Shown: positions 1 through 9,404 of the stretch, one piece after another | How the letters are laid out: each line of letters opens with the position of its first letter | Position numbering within the stretch: position 1 is the first letter of the stretch | From: Nilaparvata lugens | Taxonomy: Eukaryota > Arthropoda > Insecta > Hemiptera > Delphacidae | Direction of reading: 5' to 3' | Length of the DNA: 64,000 nucleotides | NCBI RefSeq assembly: GCF_014356525.2 | Contig: NC_052518.1 | Span: forward strand, 13,036,201 to 13,100,200 | Notes under the pieces: model-generated | What the model was told of the DNA's origin: nothing | The model's input: the letters and a program-made list of their open reading frames with translations, nothing else | Databases searched by the model: none | Position numbers and translations under genes: made by a program

Positions 1-282
1 ACTCACATTTAGTTCAGAAATATTTCGGAGCTGTTTATTGCAGATTATTTTGTGAAAAATTGCAACACCACCCATGCTCTTATTAACTCTACAATAACAA
101 TCAATGAGATGCATATCCTCTATATTGATACAACCCAGTTCATTATTTTTTAGGCCATGCTCAGTCAGTATGAGAAAGTCTGGTTTTTCCAAGTCAATGA
201 ATATTTCCAATCTATCTATTTTATTGCTCAACGAACGTATGTTTTGGTGGACAACCTTGACTATCAGGAAGCTGACTTTGAT
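1..282 (-). CDS. Non-LTR retrotransposon ORF2, N-terminal endonuclease part (runs off the left edge)
   Basis: Read on the minus strand from 282 down to 1, the frame is open for 94 codons and resembles the start of the apurinic-like endonuclease (exonuclease-endonuclease-phosphatase fold) of LINE ORF2 proteins. Visible landmarks are HQNIRSLSNKIDRLE, then FLILTEHGL (the catalytic Glu sits in the LTEH segment), then a segment ending in GGVAIFH. In such elements ORF2 continues into reverse transcriptase, which would lie left of this window. It follows the ORF1 that ends at 521 on the same strand, the expected ORF1-ORF2 order. There is no ATG at the beginning of this frame and a stop lies at 283-285. 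An ATG-started frame at 409-221 on the same strand overlaps it in another phase, so either a small indel has broken the true ORF2 start or translation begins differently. The family assignment is confident; the start is not. Confidence 0.8.
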   Translation of the reverse strand, partial: MKVSFLIVKVVHQNIRSLSNKIDRLEIFIDLEKPDFLILTEHGLKNNELGCINIEDMHLIDCYCRVNKSMGGVAIFHKIICNKQLRNISELNVS

Positions 283-520
283 TTAGACCGAAATTGATTG
301 TTGCAAGTACTACCAATTGGAAAATCAGAGAGGTTATACGTAGGCCTATTAGTTGTAAAGCTGACCGAATTATTATATTTTTCAGTCTGACAAGATATGG
401 CATAATCATCCCTATAATTCATGTTAACTGTTTTATTTATATTATTCTCTATTAATTGAGCTCTTTGGTCCTGCCTAACTAATCGTTTAATTTCTTGCTT
501 TCCACAAGCAGGACCGTAAT

Positions 521-2374
521 CTAGTTTCCCATAAAGCTATGAAATCCTAAACTTATGGCTGCGTCATTATCATGTGTTCCATTAATAACATTTTTTATTT
601 TTTCTGCGACTGCAATCTTCCCTTTTCTATTTAAATGCAGCCCATGCCTTGTGAACTTGTCTCTCTCAAGGTCAGTGATATCAATAATTCGTACATGATT
701 AATTTTGTCACAAAATCTTTTTATTTTACCATTGATTTTTCGTATCTCGCGGTTCACACAGGACCAGTCAGGAAGATCATATCGGATAGGTATGGTGGTA
801 ACAAGGACATTTGTGAAATTCATCACAAGAAGAAGAGGCAGTAAACCTTTTAGAAAGACTGAAGACTGATTGCAATATACATCATTGGCCCCTCCCATAA
901 TAATTACATGATCGCTTTTGGAGAGATCCTTACTATCACTCATGATGTTAGTTGCAATCGAATTGAATTTCGCCCCTGGTTTAACTAATCCACTGACTGA
1001 ATGCTTGAAATCAGATTCAAAGCAATTAACAATGTCACGGCCATGGCTACTCCCAAAAATTTTCACTACTCCCTTGGTACGTTTTCTCCTATCCGCCCTC
1101 ACATTACTCTGATCAATTTCATAATTATTTGCGTGATTTGAGGTAATCTCAGAAGTGGAACAATTAGCCACATCAATCGTTGATCTGTGTGATGATACAT
1201 GCGACTCAACGTATGTATCTGACTTGGGTTTTAGAAATTTACATACGTTACTAAGCAATCTCCATCTATACCCAAAAGCATCAAAATGAGAATTTCCCAA
1301 TAGGCTCTCCTTAAAACATTTTGTCCTATTTATTCTACGAAATTTAAATACCTCTTCTATGAAATACAAAGCGAATATCCCACAGTCAAAATTGTTAGTT
1401 TGTTGAATACAGGGCAGTTTAATCAGTTCATTAGTATTGAATATAGAGCTCAATTTTCCAATCAATGCTGTGGAAATCCTATCATTATAACTACCCATTG
1501 AGTCTAGACTATAAAAACGTTTTTGGGCATTGTCATATAGTAATATGCTCCAATGTGAGCCTGACCATCCGTTATTAGATCCTGCTTGAAGACTATCATT
1601 TACGATAAAAACAATAACATTATTCTGATCAACTATTCTATTCAGAAACGATAAATCCGCTCCTTCATCGTTAATAATCATTGTTGTAACTGCCGGTAAG
1701 ACTATGTAATTGCCTGGGAAAGATTCAGTAAGGTAATTACAAAAACAATCTATATCAGCATCAGCAAGGAGCTCTGATCTGAGAAAGGCGCTTAATCGGT
1801 CGATGAGGGCGCTGCCATGCGACGTTGGAGAAACATTTTCCTCGTTCTTCTGCACTTGCGACTCAGACGATGACATTTCCATGAGACGGATGTCCAGCTC
1901 CATTGAACGATTTATAGCGGCGCTCCACTGCTCCTCAAGTACTTCCATCCGCGCTCTCAATCGCTCGTTCTCCCGTTCAAGATCTGCCTGCTTGGAATGA
2001 TCGTGTGTGTCTGGTGCTGAAGTCAGTAACACATTATCTTCGTTGTCCTCCACCGAGTCATGCGAGTGCGACCCCGAAACATCCCGCACAATAGACAAAT
2101 CGTTGTTTGTTATGAGTGAGACAGAACACCCTTTTGCTAAACATCGCCAAACATCACCCTTACTAGTTGACGGTGCCTTTCTGAACTTGAATCCCTTATA
2201 CAGAATCGCTGGGTTGCCCTTGGATGTTTTACATGATTTTATTTCTGAGTTCATATTATTTATTGATCGTTCATTATCCATATCTGTATTTGAAAGTTTG
2301 CAGTCTATGGTTACGAAATGGGTGGAATCAACAAGTGTCAATAACACAGCTGACACTCGAACGACAGATAACAA
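521..2374 (-). CDS. Retrotransposon ORF1 protein: FLYWCH zinc finger, coiled coil, Ulp1-like protease, SGNH hydrolase
   Basis: An intact 617-codon frame. Residues about 57-106 look like a FLYWCH zinc finger (W76, C78, C83, H103, H105), a DNA-binding or protein-interaction fold. Residues about 128-168 are a charged heptad-like coiled coil. Residues about 205-345 match a C48 (Ulp1/SENP-type) cysteine protease: His274 in SHWSILLY, Asp291 in YSLDSMGS, Gln325 and Cys331 in NNFDCGIF. Residues about 436-597 match an SGNH/GDSL hydrolase: Ser443 in GSSHGRD, Asn497 in GGANDV, His580 in GLHLN; the usual Asp three residues before that His is itself His (577). Esterase domains are known in ORF1 of CR1-like LINEs; the extra protease and zinc finger are less usual. 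ORF2 of a LINE follows 239 bases downstream on the same strand, so I infer this is ORF1 of that element and not a host gene. The first Met may not be the used start; Met32 and Met41 are alternatives. Confidence 0.8.
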   Translation of the reverse strand: MLSVVRVSAVLLTLVDSTHFVTIDCKLSNTDMDNERSINNMNSEIKSCKTSKGNPAILYKGFKFRKAPSTSKGDVWRCLAKGCSVSLITNNDLSIVRDVSGSHSHDSVEDNEDNVLLTSAPDTHDHSKQADLERENERLRARMEVLEEQWSAAINRSMELDIRLMEMSSSESQVQKNEENVSPTSHGSALIDRLSAFLRSELLADADIDCFCNYLTESFPGNYIVLPAVTTMIINDEGADLSFLNRIVDQNNVIVFIVNDSLQAGSNNGWSGSHWSILLYDNAQKRFYSLDSMGSYNDRISTALIGKLSSIFNTNELIKLPCIQQTNNFDCGIFALYFIEEVFKFRRINRTKCFKESLLGNSHFDAFGYRWRLLSNVCKFLKPKSDTYVESHVSSHRSTIDVANCSTSEITSNHANNYEIDQSNVRADRRKRTKGVVKIFGSSHGRDIVNCFESDFKHSVSGLVKPGAKFNSIATNIMSDSKDLSKSDHVIIMGGANDVYCNQSSVFLKGLLPLLLVMNFTNVLVTTIPIRYDLPDWSCVNREIRKINGKIKRFCDKINHVRIIDITDLERDKFTRHGLHLNRKGKIAVAEKIKNVINGTHDNDAAISLGFHSFMGN

Positions 2375-2837
2375 AAACAGGAGATGAGATAATAGGATTC
2401 CGTAAATGCTTCAGCTTACTATATACCGGTACAGTAGTGTAACGTTCCCATAACTATCATTGATAAGCTCTTATCCTTTATCACCGTTGTGAAAAATGTT
2501 CGTAGCAATCCAAACCGTTACACAGTCAGTCAATGAATCGATAACAAAACTGTACTTATCACAATACACAGGTGGGACCAAAAAGGCGCCAACTTTTTCC
2601 CAGCAGCAATAAGTCACTCAAGAAACCCAACCTAACCTCACCGTCGTAACAAACTTTTCACACTACAAAGAGATAAGATGAAAGTATTTGTAATTATTTC
2701 TACAACACAACACAACTTGTAGTTTCACTCATAGCAAAAACACCATCTAATTTAACTTTAAACTATTTGAAATTGAAAATTAACTCAGAGCCGACGTTAA
2801 CCACAGTTTCACCTAGCACATCAGGCGTGCCAACCAA
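2375..2837 (-). other. Probable 5' untranslated part of the LINE and junction with the Gypsy remnant
   Basis: There is no coding frame here. The block lies between the ORF1 start and the point near 2838 where homology to the Gypsy polyprotein ends. It probably contains the LINE 5' leader, and the LINE may have inserted into or beside the Gypsy copy. I could not see a target-site duplication, so the exact junction is not fixed. Confidence 0.4.
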
Positions 2838-4220
2838 TCAATCGTGCCAAGCAATCACTTTCTCCTCCATGTTTTGAATTTGTGATAAAACTCCACCAAT
2901 ACCGTTGTTACTAGCATCTGTGTCCACTACAAATGTACCTCCAGGTATGGGATATGATAAAATTGGAGCTGAGCATATATTACTCTTCAATTTATTGAAA
3001 GACTCTGAAACTCTATCCTTCCAATTAAACTGTCGTTTTTCTTCAGTCAATTCTGTAAGAGGTTCTGATAAATCATGATATTTGGGAACGAAACGTCTGT
3101 AATATGTACACAATCCTAGAAAACTTCTCAGTTCAGACTTATTTGTTGGAATTGGCCAATTTTGAACAGCACTCAATTTTTCTGGGTCAGTAGCTAAGCC
3201 TTCTCTTGAGACTATATGACCTAGATATTCTACTTCATTTCTAAACAGGTTACACTTCTTTGGAGATAGTTTAAGGTTAGCTGTTTTTAGTCTAGAAAAT
3301 ACCTTTTCCAAGTTATCCAGATGTTCTTCAAATGTCTTTCCCATTACAATAATATCATCAAGATAGACTAAGCATACTTCCTAAGACAGACCACGAAGCA
3401 CCATATCCATTAATCTCTCAAATGTTGCTGGTGCATTAGTAAGACCAAATGGCATGACATTGAACTGCCATAAACCTTCCCCTGTTGAAAATGCTGTCTT
3501 CTCTTTATCATCAGGATGTAATGCCACCTGCCAATACCCGCTTTTCAGATCAAGTGTAGAAAACCACTTGGAACCGGAAAGTGTATCTAAACTGTCATTA
3601 ATTCGAGGGAGTGGGTAACTATCTTTCTTTGTAACTTCATTCAATTTTCTGTAGTCCACACAGAATCTCATACTGCCATCTTTTTTTTTAACTAAAACTA
3701 CTGGCCAAGGGCTGTGTGATTCTTCAATAACATTCTGTTCCTTCATCTTTTGCAACATATCACCTACTTCTTGTCTTTTTGCGGATGGTACTCCTCTAGG
3801 TCGTTGTTTTATTGGATGAGCATCTCCAGTATCAATTCTGTGATATGTGAGGTTGGTATAACCCATATCTTCATCTTCAAAAGCAAAAATGTCTATATTC
3901 TTTCTTAACATTCGTTGAGCTGACAGTCGATTTTCATCTGTCATATATTGTTCTCCATCAGTCAGTAATTGATTAATACACCTTTCAACTTCATTGGAAC
4001 TTTTCTTAAATCTTTTGTTATTATTGTTTTCTCCAAGTACTTTAACATCATTGCAATTTGCCACTGCCTTACCTTTCTCTATCACTTTCGGTTCTTCAGT
4101 AACATTTATTGCAATGAGAATGGGAATTGTTTCAGTTTTTCCAATAATTGAGTGTCCAGTCAACAACCCTCTATTATACATGCTCTGGTTAGGCTCAATT
4201 AGGTTTGTCTCATTTTCCAT
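2838..4220 (-). pseudogene. Gypsy reverse transcriptase and truncated RNase H
   Basis: Two same-phase segments (4220-3381 and 3344-2838) are separated by an in-frame stop. The first carries RT blocks HSPWPVVLVKKKDGSMRFCV, DYRKLNEVTKKDSYPLP, STLDLKSGYWQV and MPFGLTNAPATFE. The second, just past the stop, begins with the YLDD catalytic box and continues through the connection domain (YLGHIV, LGLCTYYRRFV). It then enters RNase H at FVVDTDASNNGIGGVLSQ, with the first catalytic Asp present. Homology stops a few residues later, so the remainder of RNase H and integrase are absent. The stop lies only a few codons before YLDD, so this copy cannot make active RT. Confidence 0.88.
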
Positions 4221-4699
4221 TTTCTTTCAGGTTTTGTGATGACCAGTACTTCTGAAAAAGGTGGTATAAGTTCCTCTTCTATTGTAAACAGTCTTATTTT
4301 GTTACAAACTTTCTGTTTTATTGTTTTGTTTTCCTGGTGATGATTTAAATGCAAATATCCATTATCAAATTTAATAACATTCCTGGAGATATCAATTACA
4401 AATTTATACTCTCTCATAAGATCTAGGTCTAAAATGAAATCATCCATTATTGATGCAACGAAAACGGTAGCTCTTATTCTCTTTCGACCAAGATATAAGA
4501 CAATGTCAGCTTTTCCTTGTACAGGGACGTTTTCTTCAGAAGCAGTTTGAAGAACAAATTTTCTTTCTATCTGTTTAACTTTTGAACAATCAATTAAATC
4601 TGGACGTATGATTGATGATGTTGCTCCTGTGTCAATTGTTACCAAACACTTTTCCTTCAATTGTCCCATTCGTGTGTAAGCTGTTCCCATTCCTTTCAA
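4199..4699 (-). pseudogene. Gypsy aspartic protease remnant
   Basis: The frame contains the retroviral-type aspartic protease active-site motif IDTGATSSII about 22 residues in, and a later ILDLDLMREY segment that fits the second conserved block of retropepsin-like folds. In intact elements this enzyme processes the Gag-Pol polyprotein. The 166-codon frame overlaps the end of gag in a different phase upstream. It ends out of register with the RT frame, which starts at 4220. The switch falls at an A-rich run near 4215-4230, so an indel is likely. It is not a host gene. Confidence 0.75.
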
Positions 4700-5870
4700 T
4701 CAAAGTAACACTACCAATTGCTTCTGAGGTCTCATTGGTAGCAGCTGACATTCGCCTCCCAATGTCACCTGAATTTAGTTTTACTACTGACTTATTTTTC
4801 GTAGGTACATATTTACAATATCTCTTCGAATGCCCCACTTTTCCACAGTTCCAACATCGATTTTCATGTTTTTGTTGAGGACACCATAATTGTATATGTC
4901 CACTCTCTCCACACAGCCAACACTCTACATTGTTGTTGTTAGTTTGTGTCACCTCATCCGTATTTAGTACTCTCCTCTGGCGAGTTGGTAGTACAGCATG
5001 AACTGCTCTCTTAGCAGCATCCAATGTCAGAGCTTGGGTGAGTGCAGACCGCATATTAAGATGGTTCCCAATCAACAATGACCTCTTCATTTCGTTATCA
5101 CGAATCCCATCTATGAATGTTTGCGTGGCTAAATGTTGTTGAATATCGACTGGTGCAGAGATATAAGCGATTTGAGCCAACTGCTCTACATCAGCTCCAA
5201 ATTCTTGCAAACTCTCACCATTTCTTTGAGAACGACTTTTCAGTTGACACCTGAATACGTTCTGTAAGTGGCCATCCCCATAGCGTTGTTCTAGTGCGAA
5301 CATTTACTTATCAAAATCTAATTTTTCACTTGATAAAGTTTTTAACAGGTTAGCAGCTTTCCCTGTCAAGGCTAACGTCAAATGTACAGTCTTCTCTTTA
5401 TTGGTCCAATTAATAAATGTAGCTGCTGCTGCGAATTGTATTTTGAAAATGTTCCAGGAAGAATGACCGTCGTAATTTGGTGGTTATACTTTTTCTTCAT
5501 TATTCCCTAATGTATTGTTAGTAGAAAAATTATGGAAAATGTATTCTCTCCAAATATTAAAAATTAGCTTGAACGTTCATGTAATTTTTTCAAATGTTGT
5601 AAACAATTTATGCAAAATTTTACTGTCTTCAATCAATAAAAAATTAGCTAGCTCAACGTAGATCAAGAAGAGTTTTTTTTGCCTGATTATCATAAGTCTT
5701 TTTTTACACTCTTATGTTTATTTGTTTCATGGGCTCATCAATTTCTTCATTTTTGTCAACATTTTGAAGATCCAGTTGTTCTTTTTTTGATATGACATCT
5801 TTGTAGAACTTCAAATGACAAGAAATTCCCACTGCACCTTCTTCAGCTCTCTCTTCTTCTTCAGCATTCA
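4632..5870 (-). pseudogene. Gypsy gag remnant with two CCHC zinc knuckles
   Basis: The start is taken at the ATG near 5852-5850 (MNAEEEERAEEG), which opens an acidic, lysine-rich N-terminus. Stops follow near 5704, near 5500 (between EEKV and PPNYDG) and at about 5306 (after SEKLDFDK). The frame from 5303 to 4632 then runs open for 223 codons. The capsid-like part is followed by two retroviral-type zinc knuckles with CX2CX4HX4C spacing: CWLCGESGHIQLWC and CWNCGKVGHSKRYC. These bind element RNA during packaging in the family. The stretch around 5520-5700 does not read as gag in any frame and may hold an insertion or strong decay. The 3' end overlaps the protease frame by about 68 bases in another phase, which could be a relic of programmed frameshifting or a simple indel. 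Confidence 0.75.
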
Positions 5871-6440
5871 TTCTTCCTCAGGTATAATACAAAACACAAG
5901 ACAACTTGAATAACATGAACCTCTTGAAAATCAATCAACTTTCATTGAACACAGCAGATTAAAAATAACTGATCCCCTGGAAGTGACAGGTTGGCCAACA
6001 GTACTATAGATTTTTATATTCAGTAATATTAATTTTTACTATGAAAATCTACACCAGTGTTTCAGAATGAACAATATTGTAGAAGCTTACGACTAGTAAG
6101 TAGGTCTTTTTTCTATTGCAAATAGCCAGTTTTGGAAAAAACTTCGTGAACGCAACCATCTTGGTTGCTAGCAAGTAGATAGTTTTGGAACAGTATCTGA
6201 GTTTGCATGATGACAGTTTTGGAAATGGATTGAAATGCAACTAGGCTCACTTTGAATCTGTACTCGATTTTCAATATTTTTTTTTAAAAAGATGATACTT
6301 TTATCACTGTGAAAGTGTTTTATAATGTGTATTCCAGTGGTGCCAACAACATGCAATCAAGATCTCAATTTCTCAAATTTTGTCAAGAAGGCACTTTTGG
6401 AAATGGACGACTCGCTCTTTCCTCTCCACTCAAATGGATC
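5871..6440. other. Non-coding stretch upstream of gag
   Basis: No recognisable gene. It should include the Gypsy 5' untranslated region or LTR if any survives, but I see no paired LTR. A short phrase AGTTTTGGAA recurs several times between 6125 and 6235, with a related ACTTTTGGAAATGG near 6390, suggesting a local, decayed duplication. Confidence 0.35.
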
Positions 6441-6579
6441 GTTCCGCTCAGGTGAAAGAGCTGGTTCCTACATTGTTTGTTGGTTATGACACTTTCAGAA
6501 GAAAGTTGAAATATTTCTCTCCTATACGAGAGAAATTTAACAAATGATTTGGGAACTAATTCGTTCGTCTGAGCGGAAC
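6441..6579. mobile_element. Short hairpin-forming MITE-like element
   Basis: The ends are inverted repeats: GTTCCGCTCAG at 6441-6451 and CTGAGCGGAAC at 6569-6579. Imperfect complementarity continues inward (GCTGGTTCC against GGGAACT), and a small inner palindrome, TTTCTCTCCTATACGAGAGAAA-like, lies near 6510-6535. It is about 139 bp with no coding capacity, as for a miniature inverted-repeat element or hairpin RNA-forming repeat. Target duplication was not seen. Confidence 0.5.
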
Positions 6580-7200
6580 AAAAAAAATTATCATGTAATG
6601 CAGGGCTCGGCCCTCCCAAAGTTCAAAGCTGGACTCTGTGCCACTCACAGTCCAAATTTAATTTTGGTTGGGCTCCGTACCACAACTTACAGGTTACTTG
6701 TTGGTTGAACCATTCTGATGAAGTTATAAAATGAATAATGAATGTATTATTTTTGTGGAATATCAAGTTACTGGCTACTGAAACTACAACGGTAGTTCGA
6801 TACGGTAGTCAATATTTGTAAAAAATCCATACTCGTTCAATTAGTATAAATAAGAAATCTTTCTTCTCTTTAATAGAATAATAGAAGTTCGATTGAACTT
6901 CTGAAGAGATAAGTTCCATTAACAAAATGTAATTAAAACGTTTAGAAAGATCAGTGAATTATTTTCTCCAATGAAACCCCATTCCAGATTTCAGGCAATA
7001 ATCCTGAATCGTTGTCGACACTTTTGAACAATGGGGTTATGTCGGATTGTGAAAATTCATTGCAACAGGTGGAACCCGAACCCATTTTTTGTTAAATGCT
7101 GATTGACACCTACTGGCACTGGCAGTAACAATGATACAAATCACTTGATACTGTATCAACTTTATCTACTGTATCACTTGATACTGTATCAACTTCATGC

Positions 7201-7281
7201 GAAGAAGAAGAAGAAGAAGAAGAAGAAGAAGAAGAAGAAGAAGAAGAAGAAGAAGAAGAAGAAGAAGAAGAAGAAGAAGAA
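7201..7281. repeat. (GAA)n microsatellite
   Basis: About 27 uninterrupted GAA/AAG triplets. Just upstream, the phrase TCACTTGATACTGTATCAAC is present twice (about 7141 and 7172). The tract may be the simple-repeat tail of a retrotransposon, since a LINE 3' end at 30.4 kb ends in the same triplet, but no LINE coding sequence is visible beside it. Confidence 0.9.
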
Positions 7282-7430
7282 TCACTGTGTTACGTTCAAT
7301 ATGTGAGTGGCCATACACATTCTGACCGCGGGGCAGAATCAGTAGATTCGCTTTTCTGCCATGCCTAACAAGGAAGGTACACATTTCATTTCTTCAAAGA
7401 CCTGCTGCAAAGGAGTCTCATCCTCACGCT

Positions 7431-8438
7431 TTAGTGACGTATCCAGAAAACAAATTTGGGGGGGGGATCATAACATTGGCATAGAAAGCACCTTTACTAA
7501 TCTCTCATCAAAGGGGTGTCAATTTTGAAAATGTTACTTCAATTTGGTGCGATTTTACGCGCAATTTTACACTTGAAAACTAACATTCATTTAAGTTTTT
7601 TTGTGTTCAGTAGGCCACCTTATCATTACGATTTTTCCTTGAAAATTTTATATAGGCCTATGTTTTCTTAATAATGATATAACGAATAGAATGGAATGAA
7701 ATATAATTTTATTTGGTAGTTATTCAATTGAATCAAGAGAAAAATTAATAGGCTAGGTCTGCTTTTATTATATAGCATGCTAAAGTGCTATAATTTAGGC
7801 TCCTGGTCAATTTTTTTTCAAAAAACTTAAACATGTTTAGGTTTATACTCTATTCACAATTCTTTTCGATTTTTCATGAATTCTACTTCAGTAGGTACTC
7901 AAAATTAAATTTTGAGGGGGGGATGAAACCATTTTTCCAAATATTGGGGGATGTGTCCTGTTCACGGAAGAAACTACGCCCTCATCATAACTGGGAAATT
8001 TTGGTGGTACTCTAGAAAAAGCTGCTGGAGCATTTTTTAAGGAACAACTATACAAATAATGTAATATAATGTACTAATATAAAAAGTCACACTTTCTAAC
8101 CACATGCATGAAACCTAATAAACTATAATCGACTAGAGCAATATAAGCTGTATTGAATTTCTTTCTTATAATAGGTGGTAAAAAGTAACAGAGTTAACTA
8201 ACTCTGAAGAGCTATCTTAGTCGCATTCTTAGAACACTACTGTCTATTATCATTATATTCTCATATTATCATTCTGCTATTCTCTCATCCCTTATATATT
8301 TTTTCGACTAATACAATATAAAGACGATATGACATTAGAAGCTAATTTTTATAGCTGATCCGGCCACTAAAATATAATCAGGTCCCAATTTCTGGGGGAT
8401 ACATCCTCATATTCCTCCCCCCTATGGATACGCCACTG
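7431..8438. mobile_element. hAT-like non-autonomous element, about 1 kb
   Basis: The left end reads TTAGTGACGTATCCA and the right end TGGATACGCCACTG. The right end is the inverse of the left with few changes, and CAGTGGCGTATCCA is a typical hAT-style terminus. G-rich and C-rich runs follow each end inward (GGGGGGG at 7448 and CCCCCC near 8417). Flanking octamers CTCACGCT (7423-7430) and CTCATGCC (8439-8446) agree at 6 of 8 positions, fitting a decayed 8-bp target duplication. The flanking DNA on both sides resembles the repeat family seen at 8.5-10 kb, which contains CTCATGTC at this point. The insertion is therefore nested in that repeat. No transposase frame was seen. Confidence 0.6.
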
Positions 8439-8760
8439 CTCATGCCAGTTGATAGAGCTTATAAATGACTACCCAGAGGATTTAAATTTGAAAAATATCG
8501 GTCAAGCCATTTTTGAGAAAATCTTGATATTAATTCAACAAAATCTATTTTTCTCGAGGATTTTGCAAACTCCTACATTTTCAGCAGAAATGAGACTCAT
8601 GTCAGTTGATAGGGCTTATAAATAGCTATCCAGGGTATGCATGTGAAAATAATCGTTCTCAAGAAAGCCGTGAAAAACAGCCTAACTGGGTATACCTACT
8701 TGATTCATTAAGTCCAGTTTCCATTCTTGAAAATTCCAATATCACAACAGAACGACGAGC
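8439..8760. repeat. Dispersed repeat, inverted relative to the copy at 9.6-10.0 kb
   Basis: The phrase ATGAGACTCATGTCAGTTGA, then GGGCTTATAAATAGCTATCC near 8590-8635, is the reverse complement of the sequence repeated at 9.63-9.68 and 9.79-9.84 kb. A diverged second version lies at 8447-8480. There is no coding content. Confidence 0.7.
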
Positions 8761-9165
8761 TGTGCAGGCTTGTTGAGTTTACATGGAAAGAACATCAATT
8801 TATATTATAATCAGAACAACAAAGCACAAAGGTATAATACCTATGGGAATATAGGTATTCTCATACCTATGGGAATAATACCTATGGGAAACTGAATAAA
8901 GAAAATCTAAAACAAAAGCACTAGAGATTATATCACCTTCCAGCCTTGAAAAAATAAACAAACTTGAATTGAATACTGTCTTGCAAAACATTTCTTAGAA
9001 ATTACGCTGATACAAAAATTCCTATCAATTGGGAACTCATCTAGAGTTAAATTTTCCCACAAAAAAAATTGCCGAGTTCTATTCAGTTATCATTTCCTGA
9101 ATAAAATTCTACATTTTATGTAGTGGCTCTAGCCCTCCAAAGCACTCTCCTAGCTACGCCCATGG
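8761..9165. other. Intergenic stretch, no gene seen
   Basis: AT-rich. A short internal repetition of CCTATGGGAATA occurs around 8840-8890. Nothing else was recognised. Confidence 0.5.
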
Positions 9166-9314
9166 TTGAAGGTATTACAAATCATTAATGGAAACTATTT
9201 TTACTTTCCTTGCCCTATTACCATAGGTAATGAAAGTATTTCTTTCCAAAAAATTAAAGGTACCCCAATTTCATGTTTTCTATACGTTTCACGGTCCCCT
9301 GAGTCCAAAAACAT

Positions 9315-9404
<90 letters not shown>

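Larger units (their letters stand above)
2838..5870 (-). mobile_element. Decayed Ty3/Gypsy-type LTR retrotransposon, internal part
   Basis: Reading right to left on the minus strand, the order is gag, protease, reverse transcriptase, and the start of RNase H, which is the Ty3/Gypsy order. The copy is dead: in-frame stops interrupt gag at three or more places, the protease and RT frames are out of register, and a stop sits just before the RT catalytic motif. Homology ends inside RNase H near 2838, so the rest of RNase H and any integrase are missing. I did not recognise LTRs, a primer-binding site or an envelope frame on either side. The parts are described separately. Confidence 0.85.

Noticed and set aside
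7103..7384. Poly-Lys and poly-Leu open frames over the (GAA)n tract
   Set aside because: Translations of a microsatellite.
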